From Paenibacillus taichungensis (GTDB taxonomy: Bacteria > Bacillota > Bacilli > Paenibacillales > Paenibacillaceae): DNA of 64,000 nucleotides. Of the stretch, positions 7,665 through 17,422 are shown one piece after another. The notes beneath the pieces were generated by a model that saw only the letters and a list, made by a program, of their open reading frames with translations, was not told the origin of the DNA and searched no databases. The stretch spans positions 248,001 through 312,000 of the forward strand of contig NZ_QEVW01000015.1 of the NCBI RefSeq assembly GCF_003287275.1, given 5' to 3'. Every line of letters starts with the position of its first letter. Position 1 is the stretch's first letter. Both the position numbers and the translations under genes were made by a program.

Positions 7665-8921
7665 TTACTCCAATACCATCCGCAGGGCGGTCAATGCAAT
7701 CCCGATTATAAATCCGGTAACAGCCCCGTTAATCCGAATCCACTGCAGATCCTGTCCTACTTTATCCTCAATCAAGGAGATCAATGAGGCATTGTCCATT
7801 TTGTCCACGTTTTCGCGCACGAGGTTGCCGATTTTGGAATGGTTTTTCTCCAGCAGCGTCGTTACACCTTCCACAATCTTGGCATTCAATCCTGCCAATA
7901 AAGCATCATCTGACCGCAAATCAGACAATACCCGCTCAATCGCAGGTAAAGCAAACGTCTCCACATATTGACCATCTTCCATCGCAGCGAGCGCCTTATC
8001 CCTCAATTCAATGAGTTTGTTCAGCACGGTTTCCTCTGCGTTCCATCCATCCAGCATGTTGTTTTTCCAGCCGTTGACTCCATCCTGCACACTTTCACTC
8101 ATTGCCAGCCGGATAGCCTGGGTTCGCAACAGATCTAGCACTTTGTAACGAAGAGCACTGCCCTCTCGCTTCATATCCTCCACCCGGTCAAACAGATACC
8201 CTTGCAAAATGCTGCCCATACGCTCCTCATTCAGATAGCCCATGAACGCATTCATCGCAAATTGCATTAATCCGTTCATCTGGATGCCACTGATCGCCTT
8301 TAAGCCACTCTCACCCAAAAACATAATCGTTTCTGGCTTCACCAGCCATTCCTCTGCCTGCTTCAGACCGTAGTCCAGTGCTTTGGCATCATATCCACGC
8401 TCACTCATCTGGATCGAAGCCCGTTCCAGAATAGGCCCTAGGTCGAAGGCTCCTGCCTGTGATTTGATCTCGCCCGCAACCAGTGGAGCAATCTGCTCCA
8501 ACGGCAGACCTGCAAGGATTCGTTTGCAGAGCGTATCGATCATGGTCTTGACTCCATCGTTGTGAAGTTCCCGCGTCATCGTATCCAGCACGATTTCTGC
8601 CGCCTTGAAACCCGCAATTTTCTCGGTGATGCTATCCTTGTTCAGCAAGTTATTTTCCACTGCGGAGACAAGACCTTCGGTCAATTTATCCCGATTTTTG
8701 GGCAGCAATGCCGTGTGGGGAATCGGAATACCCAGTGGATGACGGAACAACGCTGTTACGGCGAACCAGTCCGCAAGTCCACCTACCAACCCCGCTTCAA
8801 ATGACCCTACCAGCAGTTTGCCTACAACACCACCCTGAAACGGCAATGATGCAGCAAACCCTGCTCCCATAACAACGAGAGACCAGGCTGCTGCTTTTTT
8901 GGTTTGTTTAGGTTTAGCCAT
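7665..8921 (-). CDS. DUF445 family membrane-associated protein
   Basis: A 418-residue protein with the DUF445 start: a hydrophobic helix, then GGLADWFAVTALFRHPLGIPIPHTALLPKNRDKLTEGL. The middle is a long helical region (about 70-395) and the end is another membrane helix (GAVTGFIIGIALTAL). AAAGGAGT precedes the ATG. The family is widespread and related to YheB/YjiN proteins; its biochemical role is not established. It stands alone on the minus strand. Confidence 0.85.
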   Translation of the reverse strand: MAKPKQTKKAAAWSLVVMGAGFAASLPFQGGVVGKLLVGSFEAGLVGGLADWFAVTALFRHPLGIPIPHTALLPKNRDKLTEGLVSAVENNLLNKDSITEKIAGFKAAEIVLDTMTRELHNDGVKTMIDTLCKRILAGLPLEQIAPLVAGEIKSQAGAFDLGPILERASIQMSERGYDAKALDYGLKQAEEWLVKPETIMFLGESGLKAISGIQMNGLMQFAMNAFMGYLNEERMGSILQGYLFDRVEDMKREGSALRYKVLDLLRTQAIRLAMSESVQDGVNGWKNNMLDGWNAEETVLNKLIELRDKALAAMEDGQYVETFALPAIERVLSDLRSDDALLAGLNAKIVEGVTTLLEKNHSKIGNLVRENVDKMDNASLISLIEDKVGQDLQWIRINGAVTGFIIGIALTALRMVLE

Positions 8922-9133
8922 TTTATTCTTACTCCTTTATCGTTAATCACACAGGTTCAATGACCTTCAACTTTCCCGTGCTCCTCTGTTCTTCATGTGA
9001 TCCCTTCCATAGGAAAGATTCTGTTTCCATATTTCGTATACTTCATCTTATCACCCGTAAGCGTCAAAACCAAACCTCTGGCTGGCGAAAAAGGATAAAA
9101 GAGGGGTTTTTCCTATCGAAATGGTCGTATTCT

Positions 9134-9163
9134 TTTCCATTACCAAAAAGGTTTTAGTATAAT
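9134..9163 (+). promoter_or_regulatory. Candidate sigma-A promoter of the aldo/keto reductase
   Basis: TATAAT at 9158-9163 with TTTCCA at 9134-9139 and an 18-base spacer. This is the main feature of the 336-bp gap between the DUF445 gene and the reductase; nothing else was recognised there. Confidence 0.45.
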
Positions 9164-9257
9164 CAATACAGACGGCCCTTCATTTAGGATTGGCTGGCGG
9201 TCAACAGGGTAATTACATAATGGAATAATGAATGAATCAGAGGAGGAATTTCGGACC

Positions 9258-10085
9258 ATGAAACACGTGCAGGACACAACGACACTTAATAACGGAGTCA
9301 AAATGCCTTGGCTGGGTTTTGGCGTATTCAAAGTTAAAGATGGAGAAGAAGTGGTTGATGCCGTCAAAACGGCCATTCAGGCAGGTTATCGCAGTATCGA
9401 TACAGCAAAAGCGTATAACAACGAAACCGGTGTAGCTCAGGGTATTCGTGAATCCGGAATCGCCCGCGAGGATCTGTTCATTACCACCAAAGTGTGGAAC
9501 GGAGACCAAGGTTACGAATCCACACTGGCGGCTTTTGAAGCAAGCATGGAACGACTCGAACTGGAATATCTCGATCTCTATCTAATCCACTGGCCTGTCA
9601 AAGGCAAGTACAAGGATACCTGGAGAGCGCTGGAGAAGCTGCATAAGGAAGGACGCATCCGCGCCATTGGAGTGAGCAACTTCCAGATCCACCATCTGGA
9701 GGACCTCATGACCGATGCCACCATTAAACCTGCTGTGAATCAGGTGGAACTGCATCCGCTGTTGATCCAAACGGAGCTAAGGGAGTATTGCAGCAAACAT
9801 CAGATCCAGATTGAAGCCTGGTCTCCACTGGGTCAAGGACATTTGCTGGAGCATCCGCTTCTTCTGGAGATCGCTGCCAAGTACAGCAAATCACCGGCAC
9901 AGGTCATACTGCGTTGGGATCTGCAAAATGGTATTGTAACCATACCTAAATCCGTTACACCACAGCGCATTCGCGATAACGCAGACCTGTTTGATTTTGA
10001 GTTAACCACGGAAGAAATCGAACGCATTAATCAATTGAACGAGAATAAACGTTTTGGTTCCGATCCGGACAACTTTAACTTCTAA
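9258..10085 (+). CDS. Aldo/keto reductase (YvgN/YtbE type)
   Basis: A 275-residue (beta/alpha)8 barrel reductase that uses NADPH to reduce aldehydes and ketones. The catalytic set is present: Asp and Tyr in SIDTAKAYNNE, Lys in FITTKVW and His in YLIHWPVK. The cofactor loop near the end reads IPKSVTPQRIRDNADLFDFEL. The ATG at 9258 is preferred because GAGGAGG precedes it; an upstream ATG at 9228 has none. B. subtilis relatives act on methylglyoxal and glyoxal. It is a single gene, followed by repeat copy B. Confidence 0.88.
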   Translation: MKHVQDTTTLNNGVKMPWLGFGVFKVKDGEEVVDAVKTAIQAGYRSIDTAKAYNNETGVAQGIRESGIAREDLFITTKVWNGDQGYESTLAAFEASMERLELEYLDLYLIHWPVKGKYKDTWRALEKLHKEGRIRAIGVSNFQIHHLEDLMTDATIKPAVNQVELHPLLIQTELREYCSKHQIQIEAWSPLGQGHLLEHPLLLEIAAKYSKSPAQVILRWDLQNGIVTIPKSVTPQRIRDNADLFDFELTTEEIERINQLNENKRFGSDPDNFNF

Positions 10086-10104
10086 CCTCAATATATAATC
10101 AAAG

Positions 10105-10337
10105 TTATATAAGTTGAACTAATCATTTACACAGAAACGGAGAGGACAGAAAAAACCTGAAAAAGCGAAGCGTTCGCCTGAAAGCTTTCTGCAAGAAAGC
10201 TACGTCGTAAGCATAGGCTTATCACCGGATTTTCCCCTTAAGAAAAGGGAATCAAAAAAATCTGGGGATAACAGCGATTGGAAGGTTATTCTGTCATCGG
10301 AGTGCAGGTGTAAATAATCTTTAGTTCAGCTTATATA
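10105..10337 (+). repeat. Dispersed inverted-repeat element, copy B (long form)
   Basis: A 233-bp element between two converging genes. The left end has TATAAGTTGAACTAA, then CATTTACAC; the right end has GTGTAAATAATCTTTAG, then TTCAGCTTATATA. It holds the same nested inverted repeats as copy A plus an extra AAAGCTTTC/GAAAGCT hairpin near 10180-10200. No reading frame was found in it. Confidence 0.9.
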
Positions 10338-10348
10338 GAGAATATCAA

Positions 10349-10393
10349 AAAATCCCGATCCAGATGCACACGCACCTGGATCGGGATTTTGCT
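10349..10393. terminator. Bidirectional terminator between the reductase and cupin genes
   Basis: A perfect 13-bp stem, AATCCCGATCCAG (10351-10363) with its complement at 10376-10388, flanked by A and T runs. It serves the minus-strand cupin gene and may also serve the plus strand. Confidence 0.85.
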
Positions 10394-10411
10394 TGTTCAT
10401 TTATGGTTATA

Positions 10412-10870
10412 TTAGCCTTTGGATACCAGTTTGAAATCATCAAAATGGAAACCTGGAGCTACTACACACGTGACCAGTACAGGTTCATCACCCAGCGGAC
10501 GTGCGGTTTGCCATACTCCGGCTGGAACAAGTACCTGCGGCGATTGACCCGCAGCAATATCCATACCCAACACGAGCACTTCTTCATTTTCCGGATTTTC
10601 TCCGTTGCCGCCCAATTTCAATTCAATCGGACTGCCGCTATGCCACAACCAGAGCTCGTCTGACAAAACGGTATGCCATTCCGAGACTTCATGCGCGTGC
10701 AGCAGGAAGTATGTCGAACTTGCCGAGAATCGAGGACCTGAGTATGTATCCGGCAGTACGGATTGGGGAATTTGATACGATGCCTTCCATTCTTCCTTAT
10801 ACCAACCGCCTTCAACGTGTGGCTGCATATTCAGTGCAGCAACGAGTGGCGATAATTCATGTGTCGTCAT
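10412..10870 (-). CDS. DUF985-type cupin protein
   Basis: A 152-residue single-domain cupin of the DUF985/Cupin_5 family. Typical motifs are HVEGGWYKEEW, STYFLLHAHEVSEWHTVLSDELWLWHSGSP and APGFHFDDFKLV. GGAAGGAAA precedes the ATG. Cytoplasmic, no signal. Family members adopt a jelly-roll barrel and some bind metal or nucleotide sugars, but no general reaction is assigned. Monocistronic, ending at a strong terminator. Confidence 0.85.
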   Translation of the reverse strand: MTTHELSPLVAALNMQPHVEGGWYKEEWKASYQIPQSVLPDTYSGPRFSASSTYFLLHAHEVSEWHTVLSDELWLWHSGSPIELKLGGNGENPENEEVLVLGMDIAAGQSPQVLVPAGVWQTARPLGDEPVLVTCVVAPGFHFDDFKLVSKG

Positions 10871-11128
10871 ATTCTATTTCCTTCCTTCCAAATCGAATTG
10901 GAGACACCCCTATCCAGAGGTTAGCCTCACTCCCCCTACTGTAAAACATGAATAGACTTTTGTCACCTTTACAGCATATCTAAGCTTGCCGAAAATCATT
11001 CCACCCGCATTCCATTCATTTCGTCTATTCGGGCCCTCATTCGAATGATAGCGTTTACAACAAACTGGATTTTCCGTTATGATATGGATATTAACCGTAA
11101 ATCAGCTGGCGCAGAGGGGAGACGTGTT

Positions 11129-11980
11129 ATGAGTGTTATAGAGGATCGCATTGGACCCAAATATCGAATTGGCGAGAGTTCATTCACCATTGAACATATG
11201 AGCAGACACGACGGGAACGCCATGCCACAGCCTCATGCCCACCCTTTTTACGAACTGTATTATCTGCTTGAAGGAGAACGTGTCTATTCCATGAATGGTC
11301 AGCTTCTTACCGCCCGCAAAGGTGATTTGATCCTGATCAATCCCCATGATGTACATACGACATCCAAAGGAAGCCTTCCCGGCTTTGAACGAATCCTGAT
11401 CGGATTCTCACCTTCTTTTGCAACCGGGATGGAGCTTGGAATATGTGGTCTGCTCCCCTTCGATCATTCAAGGCTGCTGCACTTCCCTGATGCGGAACAG
11501 CCCGAGATCGAACGAATGCTGTGGCAGATGCTGCAAGAATGCCGGGAGCGGCGCCCTCATTATGACATCGTGGTGAGAAGCCTGCTTGCCCAGATTCTGA
11601 TTCAGATCCACCGGGTTGAAGAAGATACTCGGCAATCTTCTCCGGTCCCCCATCATCCCATGCAGGATAAGATCAGTGAGATCGTCACTTACGTGAACAA
11701 TCATTATACCGAGCCCCTCACATTAGAAGAGGCCGCAGCACGATTTTATATCAGTCCATCTTATTTGAGCCGGATGTTCAGCCGTTTTACCGGGTTTCGC
11801 TTCAGCGAATATTTGCGTGTTACCCGGGTCCGGGAGGCACAGAGACGTTTACTGTCCACTCAGGAACGGGTGCAAATGATTGCGGAGAAGGTAGGATTTG
11901 AGCATACAGCCCATTTTAATAAAACGTTTAAACAGGTGACTGGGACGACGCCACTTCGCTATCGCAAAGAACATCGATAG
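11129..11980 (+). CDS. AraC family transcriptional regulator with cupin sensor domain
   Basis: A 283-residue regulator. The N-terminal cupin (PQPHAHPFYELYYLLEGERVYSMNG) probably binds a sugar or related ligand; the C-terminal pair of helix-turn-helices (LTLEEAAARFYISPSYLSRMFSRFTGFRFSEYL and VQMIAEKVGFEHTAHFNKTFKQVTGTTPLRYRK) binds DNA. The ATG at 11129 has AGAGGGGAGA seven bases before it; the frame is open to 11045 but with no ribosome site. It converges on the GH28 gene, which it may control; that is inference. Confidence 0.85.
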   Translation: MSVIEDRIGPKYRIGESSFTIEHMSRHDGNAMPQPHAHPFYELYYLLEGERVYSMNGQLLTARKGDLILINPHDVHTTSKGSLPGFERILIGFSPSFATGMELGICGLLPFDHSRLLHFPDAEQPEIERMLWQMLQECRERRPHYDIVVRSLLAQILIQIHRVEEDTRQSSPVPHHPMQDKISEIVTYVNNHYTEPLTLEEAAARFYISPSYLSRMFSRFTGFRFSEYLRVTRVREAQRRLLSTQERVQMIAEKVGFEHTAHFNKTFKQVTGTTPLRYRKEHR

Positions 11981-12094
11981 ATCTTCAAAGCGACTAGCGA
12001 GGCAGGACGTCTGTCATACGACAACCTATCATGACACCGCGCGCCAGGAGATGCCCGCGGTGATATGCTAAACGTATACTAGTTTGGCCCCTTT

Positions 12095-13708
12095 TTACCT
12101 GCGGATAATTACACCACTTCTTACTTCAGGACCAACCGAGATTTGGCGTCCCTCCGTATCTGCATCACTTTCCCGGCATACGATCCCTGCCGATTCATGT
12201 CCTGTCACCATTAGAAGCCGACCGTCTGCGCCCATGCCCTCAATCGCTTCCAGCTCCGCACCCTTACACTGGTGCAAATGAATTAACGATCCTTGGGTAA
12301 TATATGCGTTCATATCGGCGATTCGCAGGTGCTTCGCATGAGCGCATTGCACCCCGTTACGAGCCGTCACCGTAAATCCCTGAATGACCAGACCGTCCAG
12401 TGGCATTTCCGGCAGACCACTCACCAATAACGCGGTTTCTGCCCCTGCGCAGACCACCTCCGATATTCGAATATCCCGGAACACCGGTGTCTCCTCACTG
12501 ACCTCCTGAGCCAAGTCGCTACCACGAGCGGAACCCTCCTGATTGGCATAGAAAAAGGAAAACGAGATAGCCTCCATTATGATATCCTTCATATAAATGC
12601 GCTCCACCTGAATATCCTCAACGACCCCGCCGCGCCCACGCGCGCTTTTGAAGCGAAGCCCAATATCCGTTCCAATAAACGTACAATCCGAGACCCGGAC
12701 ATGCCGCACGCCACCGGACATTTCACTGCCAATGACAAAACCGCCATGACCGTGATACACGGTGCAATCGCGGATTGTAATATATTCCGAAGGCAGACCA
12801 AGTTCACGACCTTCTGCATCCTTGCCGGATTTCAGACAGATCGCATCATCACCAACATCGAATACACTTTGCTCCACAAGGACATGACGGCAGGATTCGA
12901 TATCAAGCCCATCACCATTCTGGGAAAACCATGGATTCCGTACACTTACGTTACGAATTGTGACATGCTCGGATGCCCACGGATGCAGATTCCATGCAGG
13001 CGAGTTCTGGAACGTCGGACCGTCCAAAAGCACTCGTTTACATTGACGCAAGCTGACCATGTTAGGACGCAAAAAGTCTCTGACTTCCTCATAAGCAGCC
13101 ACATCATGCACTTGCTCCAGATGCAGACGATTCGCAACCGCACCACCTTCAAGAGCAGAAGTCGACGGCCACCAAATGGCTTCGTCTCCGCCAGCATGCT
13201 CCACTACACCACCCGAAGAGACCAGTCGATTCCACTGCGAGGCAGTCATCTTCGATCGTTTCACCGGACGCCACGCCTCTCCACCGCCATCCCAAACCCC
13301 CTCACCCGTGATCGCAATATCCTCCAACTGCTCACCATCAATAGGGGACTGACACCGCACTGCCTTCCAACCCTCGAAGCTGGACGCAATCAGGGGATAT
13401 TGATCGAAATTACGGATGAACGTTACCAGAGCACCCGCCTGAGCATGAAGCTCAATTCGACTGCGGAGAACAATCGGACCCGTTAACCAAACACCCGCTG
13501 GAATGACAAGTCGGCCACCTCCCGCTTCTGCACAAGCTGCTATAGCCAGTCGAAACATCTCGGTATTATCCGTCAATCCATCCCCTACCGCACCATAATC
13601 CGTAATCTGAAAATCCTGTGCAGGGATGACAGGTAAACTCACTTCATAAGCCTTCGTATCGGATTTAACACCTTCTCCTGTATCAAGTGGGGAGTAATAT
13701 GTATTCAT
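12095..13708 (-). CDS. Glycoside hydrolase family 28 (polygalacturonase-like), cytoplasmic
   Basis: A 537-residue right-handed parallel beta-helix enzyme. All GH28 active-site signatures are present: NGDGLD (264-269), GDD (286-288), GHGG (320-323) and RFK (352-354). It has no signal peptide, so it probably acts on imported pectin-derived oligosaccharides, perhaps from the end of the chain. Residues 25-100 carry the usual pectate-lyase-like entry (ITDYGAVGDGLTDNTEMFRLAI). It stands alone, converging with the AraC gene. Confidence 0.9.
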   Translation of the reverse strand: MNTYYSPLDTGEGVKSDTKAYEVSLPVIPAQDFQITDYGAVGDGLTDNTEMFRLAIAACAEAGGGRLVIPAGVWLTGPIVLRSRIELHAQAGALVTFIRNFDQYPLIASSFEGWKAVRCQSPIDGEQLEDIAITGEGVWDGGGEAWRPVKRSKMTASQWNRLVSSGGVVEHAGGDEAIWWPSTSALEGGAVANRLHLEQVHDVAAYEEVRDFLRPNMVSLRQCKRVLLDGPTFQNSPAWNLHPWASEHVTIRNVSVRNPWFSQNGDGLDIESCRHVLVEQSVFDVGDDAICLKSGKDAEGRELGLPSEYITIRDCTVYHGHGGFVIGSEMSGGVRHVRVSDCTFIGTDIGLRFKSARGRGGVVEDIQVERIYMKDIIMEAISFSFFYANQEGSARGSDLAQEVSEETPVFRDIRISEVVCAGAETALLVSGLPEMPLDGLVIQGFTVTARNGVQCAHAKHLRIADMNAYITQGSLIHLHQCKGAELEAIEGMGADGRLLMVTGHESAGIVCRESDADTEGRQISVGPEVRSGVIIRR

Positions 13709-14169
13709 CGTTCAGAACATCCTCTCTACCTATAATTGGATCGGACTATTTTTAGTATTGCATCGCTTATTGGAAAGCGCATTCTCGCTCCATCATATCA
13801 ATGCCATAGGGCATAAGGTTGAGCTTTTTTGCCATGTACGATTCAGAATTTGATGTTATTTGTTTTCATGATCAGAGTCATAAAGTAAACATCCCTTCCA
13901 GTATACTCTATACATCTATTCCAATGGTTGTAAAACAACTAGGAGAATGGATTCATTTTTCAGTCAGGATTCGTCACAAAGAGGCTACCAATATAACAAA
14001 CATGTAACATAATTACTGGCTATAGCCCTATAAAACCCATTACTTATGTCATGTTTTATCACAAACCAATTGCCTTTAGCAGGATGAGTATGTATGATTA
14101 AATAACTAGTTTCAATTTATTCCTTATTATTCCTTTTACAAACAGATGTTGCAGAAAGGATGGGGTCTC
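13709..14169. other. 461-bp gap before the glutamine transporter operon
   Basis: An AT-rich intergenic stretch. A 62-codon frame at 13819-14007 has no ribosome site and no family look, so I do not call it. No riboswitch, T-box or clear terminator was recognised. It must hold the promoter of glnQHMP and of the minus-strand GH28 gene. Confidence 0.5.
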
Positions 14170-14898
14170 TTGATTGAATTTAGGGGTGTCCAGAAACATT
14201 TTGGCCATTTTCATGTCCTCAAAGATATTCATCTTCACATCGAAGAAGGAGAAGTCGTTGTCATTATCGGCCCTTCCGGCTCAGGCAAAAGTACATTGCT
14301 CCGCTGCATCAATCGTCTGGAGACGATTACTGAAGGTGAACTTGTCGTCAGTGGTGTCCCTTTACATCAGAAAAAGGTGGACATCAACCTCTTCCGCCGT
14401 GACATCGGCATGGTATTTCAACACTTCAATCTCTACCCTCACAAAAAAGTCATCGATAACATTACCCTTGCACCCATGAAGGTGCGTAAACAGCCCAAAG
14501 CACAGGCAGCCTCTACGGCAATGAAGTATCTGACCCGTGTAGGCATTGCCGACAAGGCAGACAGTTATCCTTCCCAATTGTCCGGTGGACAACAGCAGCG
14601 TGTAGCCATTGCAAGAGGTCTTGCCATGGAGCCCAAAATCATGCTTTTTGATGAACCCACCTCTGCACTGGATCCCGAAATGATCGGGGAAGTTCTGGAT
14701 GTCATGCGGTCTCTTGCCCATAACGGGATGACAATGGTCGTCGTTACACATGAGATGGGCTTTGCCCGCGAGGTCGCAGACCGAGTCATCTTTATGGATG
14801 AAGGCCGAATTGTGGAAGAAGCCTCCGCCGCTGAATTTTTCGACAACCCGAGAGAAGAACGGGCCAAGCAATTTCTGAGTCGTCTGATTCACCACTGA
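14170..14898 (+). CDS. glnQ: Polar amino acid ABC transporter ATP-binding protein, GlnQ-like
   Basis: A 242-residue ATPase with Walker A GPSGSGKST, the signature LSGGQQQRVAIARGLA, Walker B IMLFDEP and switch His (VVVTHEMGFA). It powers uptake of glutamine or a related polar amino acid. The TTG at 14170 is chosen because AAAGGATGGGG precedes it; an ATG at 14146 in the same frame lacks a site. It is the first gene of a four-gene operon (ATPase, binding protein, two permeases), the same order as B. subtilis glnQHMP. Confidence 0.88.
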   Translation: MIEFRGVQKHFGHFHVLKDIHLHIEEGEVVVIIGPSGSGKSTLLRCINRLETITEGELVVSGVPLHQKKVDINLFRRDIGMVFQHFNLYPHKKVIDNITLAPMKVRKQPKAQAASTAMKYLTRVGIADKADSYPSQLSGGQQQRVAIARGLAMEPKIMLFDEPTSALDPEMIGEVLDVMRSLAHNGMTMVVVTHEMGFAREVADRVIFMDEGRIVEEASAAEFFDNPREERAKQFLSRLIHH

Positions 14899-14930
14899 GA
14901 ATAATCCATTTTGAAAGGGGTCTTTACCAA

Positions 14931-15764
14931 ATGAAAAATGTATTAAAGTGGCCGTCGTTTATGCTTGTTCTGATTCTATCCCTTGTCTTGTCCGGTTGTA
15001 GCACGGGAGAGGAAAGTAGCAGCAGCGGTGGTTCTGGTGGGAATGCAGAAGCCAAAGGCACGATTGAACAGATTAAAGAGCGCGGCAAGCTCATTGCCGG
15101 CGTGAAATATGACACCAAATTGTTCGGTTTGAAGGACCCTGCAAGTGGCGAAGTCGAAGGATTCGATATTGATATCGCCAAAGCACTCGCCAAACAAATT
15201 CTTGGAGACGAAACAAAGGTAGAACTGAAGGAAGTAACGTCCAAAACTCGCATTCCGATGCTACAAAACGGCGATATTGATCTCATCATCGCTACGATGA
15301 CGATTACAGATGAACGCAAGGAACAAGTCGATTTCAGTGATGTCTATTTTGAAGCCGGGCAGTCCCTACTTGTGAAAAATGATAGCGCGATTACCGGTCT
15401 GGAAAGTCTCGACGGTGTGAAGGTTCTTGCCGTCAAAGGCTCGACCTCTGCGCAAAACATTCGCGAAAAAGCCCCAAATGCCGAGGTGCTGGAATTCGAT
15501 AACTATCAGGATGCCTTCACAGCCCTCAAAGCGGGCAAAGGCGAAGCTCTGACGACCGATAACATCATCCTGATCGGCATGCAGCAGACAGATAACAACT
15601 ACAAGCTGGTTGGTGGCAATTTCACGAGCGAACCTTACGGCATAGCGATTCGCAAAGGCGACACAGCCTTCGTCGAAGAAGTAAACAGCCTGCTCAAAAG
15701 CATGAAAGACAGCGGTGAATATGATACGTTGCATGAAAAATGGCTGGGCAGCAAGCCAGAGTAA
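14931..15764 (+). CDS. glnH: Glutamine-type ABC transporter substrate-binding lipoprotein
   Basis: A 277-residue lipoprotein: lipobox LVLSGC, Ser/Gly-rich linker, then a type-II periplasmic-binding fold of the SBP_bac_3 family (RGKLIAGVKYDTKLFGLKDPASGEVEGFDIDIAKALAK). The arginine that binds amino-acid carboxylates is in KTRIPMLQNGDIDLIIATMTIT. Anchored outside the membrane, it delivers the substrate to the two permeases downstream. Exact substrate (Gln, Glu or Asp) cannot be told. Confidence 0.88.
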   Translation: MKNVLKWPSFMLVLILSLVLSGCSTGEESSSSGGSGGNAEAKGTIEQIKERGKLIAGVKYDTKLFGLKDPASGEVEGFDIDIAKALAKQILGDETKVELKEVTSKTRIPMLQNGDIDLIIATMTITDERKEQVDFSDVYFEAGQSLLVKNDSAITGLESLDGVKVLAVKGSTSAQNIREKAPNAEVLEFDNYQDAFTALKAGKGEALTTDNIILIGMQQTDNNYKLVGGNFTSEPYGIAIRKGDTAFVEEVNSLLKSMKDSGEYDTLHEKWLGSKPE

Positions 15765-15867
15765 CCCCGATTAATGATGGTTAAGCGGCGACCTCGCCTG
15801 TAATATGCAATGCATGAGCAGGATGCAATCGTCGCTTCTACATCTGGAGAACGGAGGCTTTGCCTAC

Positions 15868-16590
15868 ATGGGCAAATTGGACTTCAGCGTACTGATCAAA
15901 CATTCGGATCGATTCCTGGAAGGGTTCCTCAATACCATCCAGGTGAGCATCATGGCCTTGATTGGCAGCTTTATTCTGGGTGCAATCATGGCTATCTTTC
16001 GGATATCCCCCATCAAACCACTCAACTGGATCGGCACGGCTTTTGTGGAGTTTATCCGTAACATCCCGCTGCTGCTTGTCGTGTTTTTCTTCTATCTAGG
16101 ATTGCCGGCACTCGGCATTTCATTGGATGGCTTCATCTCGGGTACACTCGGTCTTACCATCTATACGGCCGCTTTCATTGCCGAAGCGATCCGGGCGGGC
16201 ATTCAGACAGTCCCTCGCGGGCAGTTAGAGGCTGCGAGATCTTCCGGTCTGTCCTACGTACAGGCCATGAACCTGATCATTTTGCCACAAGCGATCAAGA
16301 TTGTATTGCCGTCCATTGGCAACCAGTTTATCAATCTGGTCAAAAACTCATCCATCCTAGCGGTTGTAGCAGGCATGGATCTGATGTATTTTGCCGATCT
16401 GATCAACTCGGATACGTTCCTGCCGCTGAGCGTCTACACCATTGTTGCACTGTTCTACCTGGTGCTGACTTTGCCGCTCAGCTTCCTGGTTCACTATATG
16501 GAGCGCCGTTTAGGACAAAGTGATGCGGATGCCAGCCGCGCCAAAGGCAAACCAAAAAAGAACAAACCAACGGGTCAGGTCACCATGTAA
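15868..16590 (+). CDS. glnM: Glutamine-type ABC transporter permease (first)
   Basis: A 240-residue inner-membrane permease of the His/Glu/Gln/Arg/opine family, with about five helices. The EAA loop that docks the ATPase is PRGQLEAARSSGLSYVQAMNLIILPQAI. The tail is lysine-rich (KGKPKKNKPTGQ). The ATG at 15868 follows ACGGAGG; earlier in-frame ATGs lack one. It pairs with the next permease. Confidence 0.85.
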   Translation: MGKLDFSVLIKHSDRFLEGFLNTIQVSIMALIGSFILGAIMAIFRISPIKPLNWIGTAFVEFIRNIPLLLVVFFFYLGLPALGISLDGFISGTLGLTIYTAAFIAEAIRAGIQTVPRGQLEAARSSGLSYVQAMNLIILPQAIKIVLPSIGNQFINLVKNSSILAVVAGMDLMYFADLINSDTFLPLSVYTIVALFYLVLTLPLSFLVHYMERRLGQSDADASRAKGKPKKNKPTGQVTM

Positions 16591-16643
16591 AACAGACAGT
16601 CATTCTAACCCTTGTCCAACTCACAGAAGGAGGCCGATGATCC

Positions 16644-17294
16644 ATGGACTTTAGCGGGGCCTACGCCTGGCCCAACCTTCGTTTCCTGCTGCACGGATTC
16701 CTGATTACCCTGCAAGTGGCAGGGTTGTCGATTGTATTCAGCTTTGTTCTCGGTACCGTGCTCGGTACCGTTCGATACACCCGAATTCCGGTCCTGTCAC
16801 AGATTGTGGCCGTCATCGTGGATACGATCCGGAATCTGCCGCTGCTGCTGATCATTTTCTTCATTCATATCGTACTTCCCCAGCTCGGGATCAAAATGTC
16901 CGTCTTCTGGTCCACGGTTGTTGGACTAAGTCTGTTCGAAGGCGCCATGATCGCAGAGATCGTCCGCAGCGGACTCAAATCGATCGAGCGCGGACAGGTG
17001 GAAGCCGCCCGCTCCTCCGGCCTGAGCTATATGCAGACACTTGGCGGCATCATCATGCCCCAGGCTTTGCGACGTATGTCGCCACCGATGGTGAGCCAGT
17101 TCATCTCTTTGTTGAAGGATACTTCACTGGCGATCATCATCTCCTTGCCGGAACTGATGCACAATGTGCAGATCCTCGGTGGTCAGAGCTTCGATTACGT
17201 CATCCCTGCCCTGCTGCTCGCAGCCGTATTGTACTTCGTCATCAACTACACGTTGTCCATTGTGGCGCGGCGGCTTGAAGCACGAATGACTTGA
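16644..17294 (+). CDS. glnP: Glutamine-type ABC transporter permease (second)
   Basis: A 216-residue permease of the same family, with EAA loop ERGQVEAARSSGLSYMQTLGGIIMPQALRRM. AGAAGGAGG lies just upstream of the ATG. It forms a heterodimer channel with the preceding permease. Last gene of the operon, followed by a long palindrome. Confidence 0.88.
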   Translation: MDFSGAYAWPNLRFLLHGFLITLQVAGLSIVFSFVLGTVLGTVRYTRIPVLSQIVAVIVDTIRNLPLLLIIFFIHIVLPQLGIKMSVFWSTVVGLSLFEGAMIAEIVRSGLKSIERGQVEAARSSGLSYMQTLGGIIMPQALRRMSPPMVSQFISLLKDTSLAIIISLPELMHNVQILGGQSFDYVIPALLLAAVLYFVINYTLSIVARRLEARMT

Positions 17295-17336
17295 TGATCA
17301 GATGATTGACGCTTCCATTGCAACCCCCATTACAAC

Positions 17337-17387
17337 CCAAATAAGACTCCAGCTCCACTTCAATAGTGGTTTTGGAGTCTTATTTGG
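17337..17387. terminator. Long palindrome after the glutamine operon
   Basis: A perfect 15-bp inverted repeat (17337-17351 and 17373-17387; arm CCAAATAAGACTCCA). It lies between the plus-strand operon and the converging minus-strand operon and probably ends transcription of one or both, although the T run is short. Confidence 0.65.
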
Positions 17388-17422
17388 ATTTCATCATAGT
17401 CTGCTCGCACAGGAATCATCCC

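Noticed and set aside
12025..12060. Terminator between AraC and GH28 genes
   Set aside because: CACCGCG and CGCGGTG can pair, but there is no T run on either side; evidence too weak to list.
12701..13486. 261-codon plus-strand frame opposite the GH28 gene
   Set aside because: A shadow of the GH28 coding frame; the translation lacks any domain character while the minus strand has all GH28 motifs.
13819..14007. 62-codon open frame upstream of glnQ
   Set aside because: No ribosome site, no family look and AT-rich intergenic composition; more likely chance.
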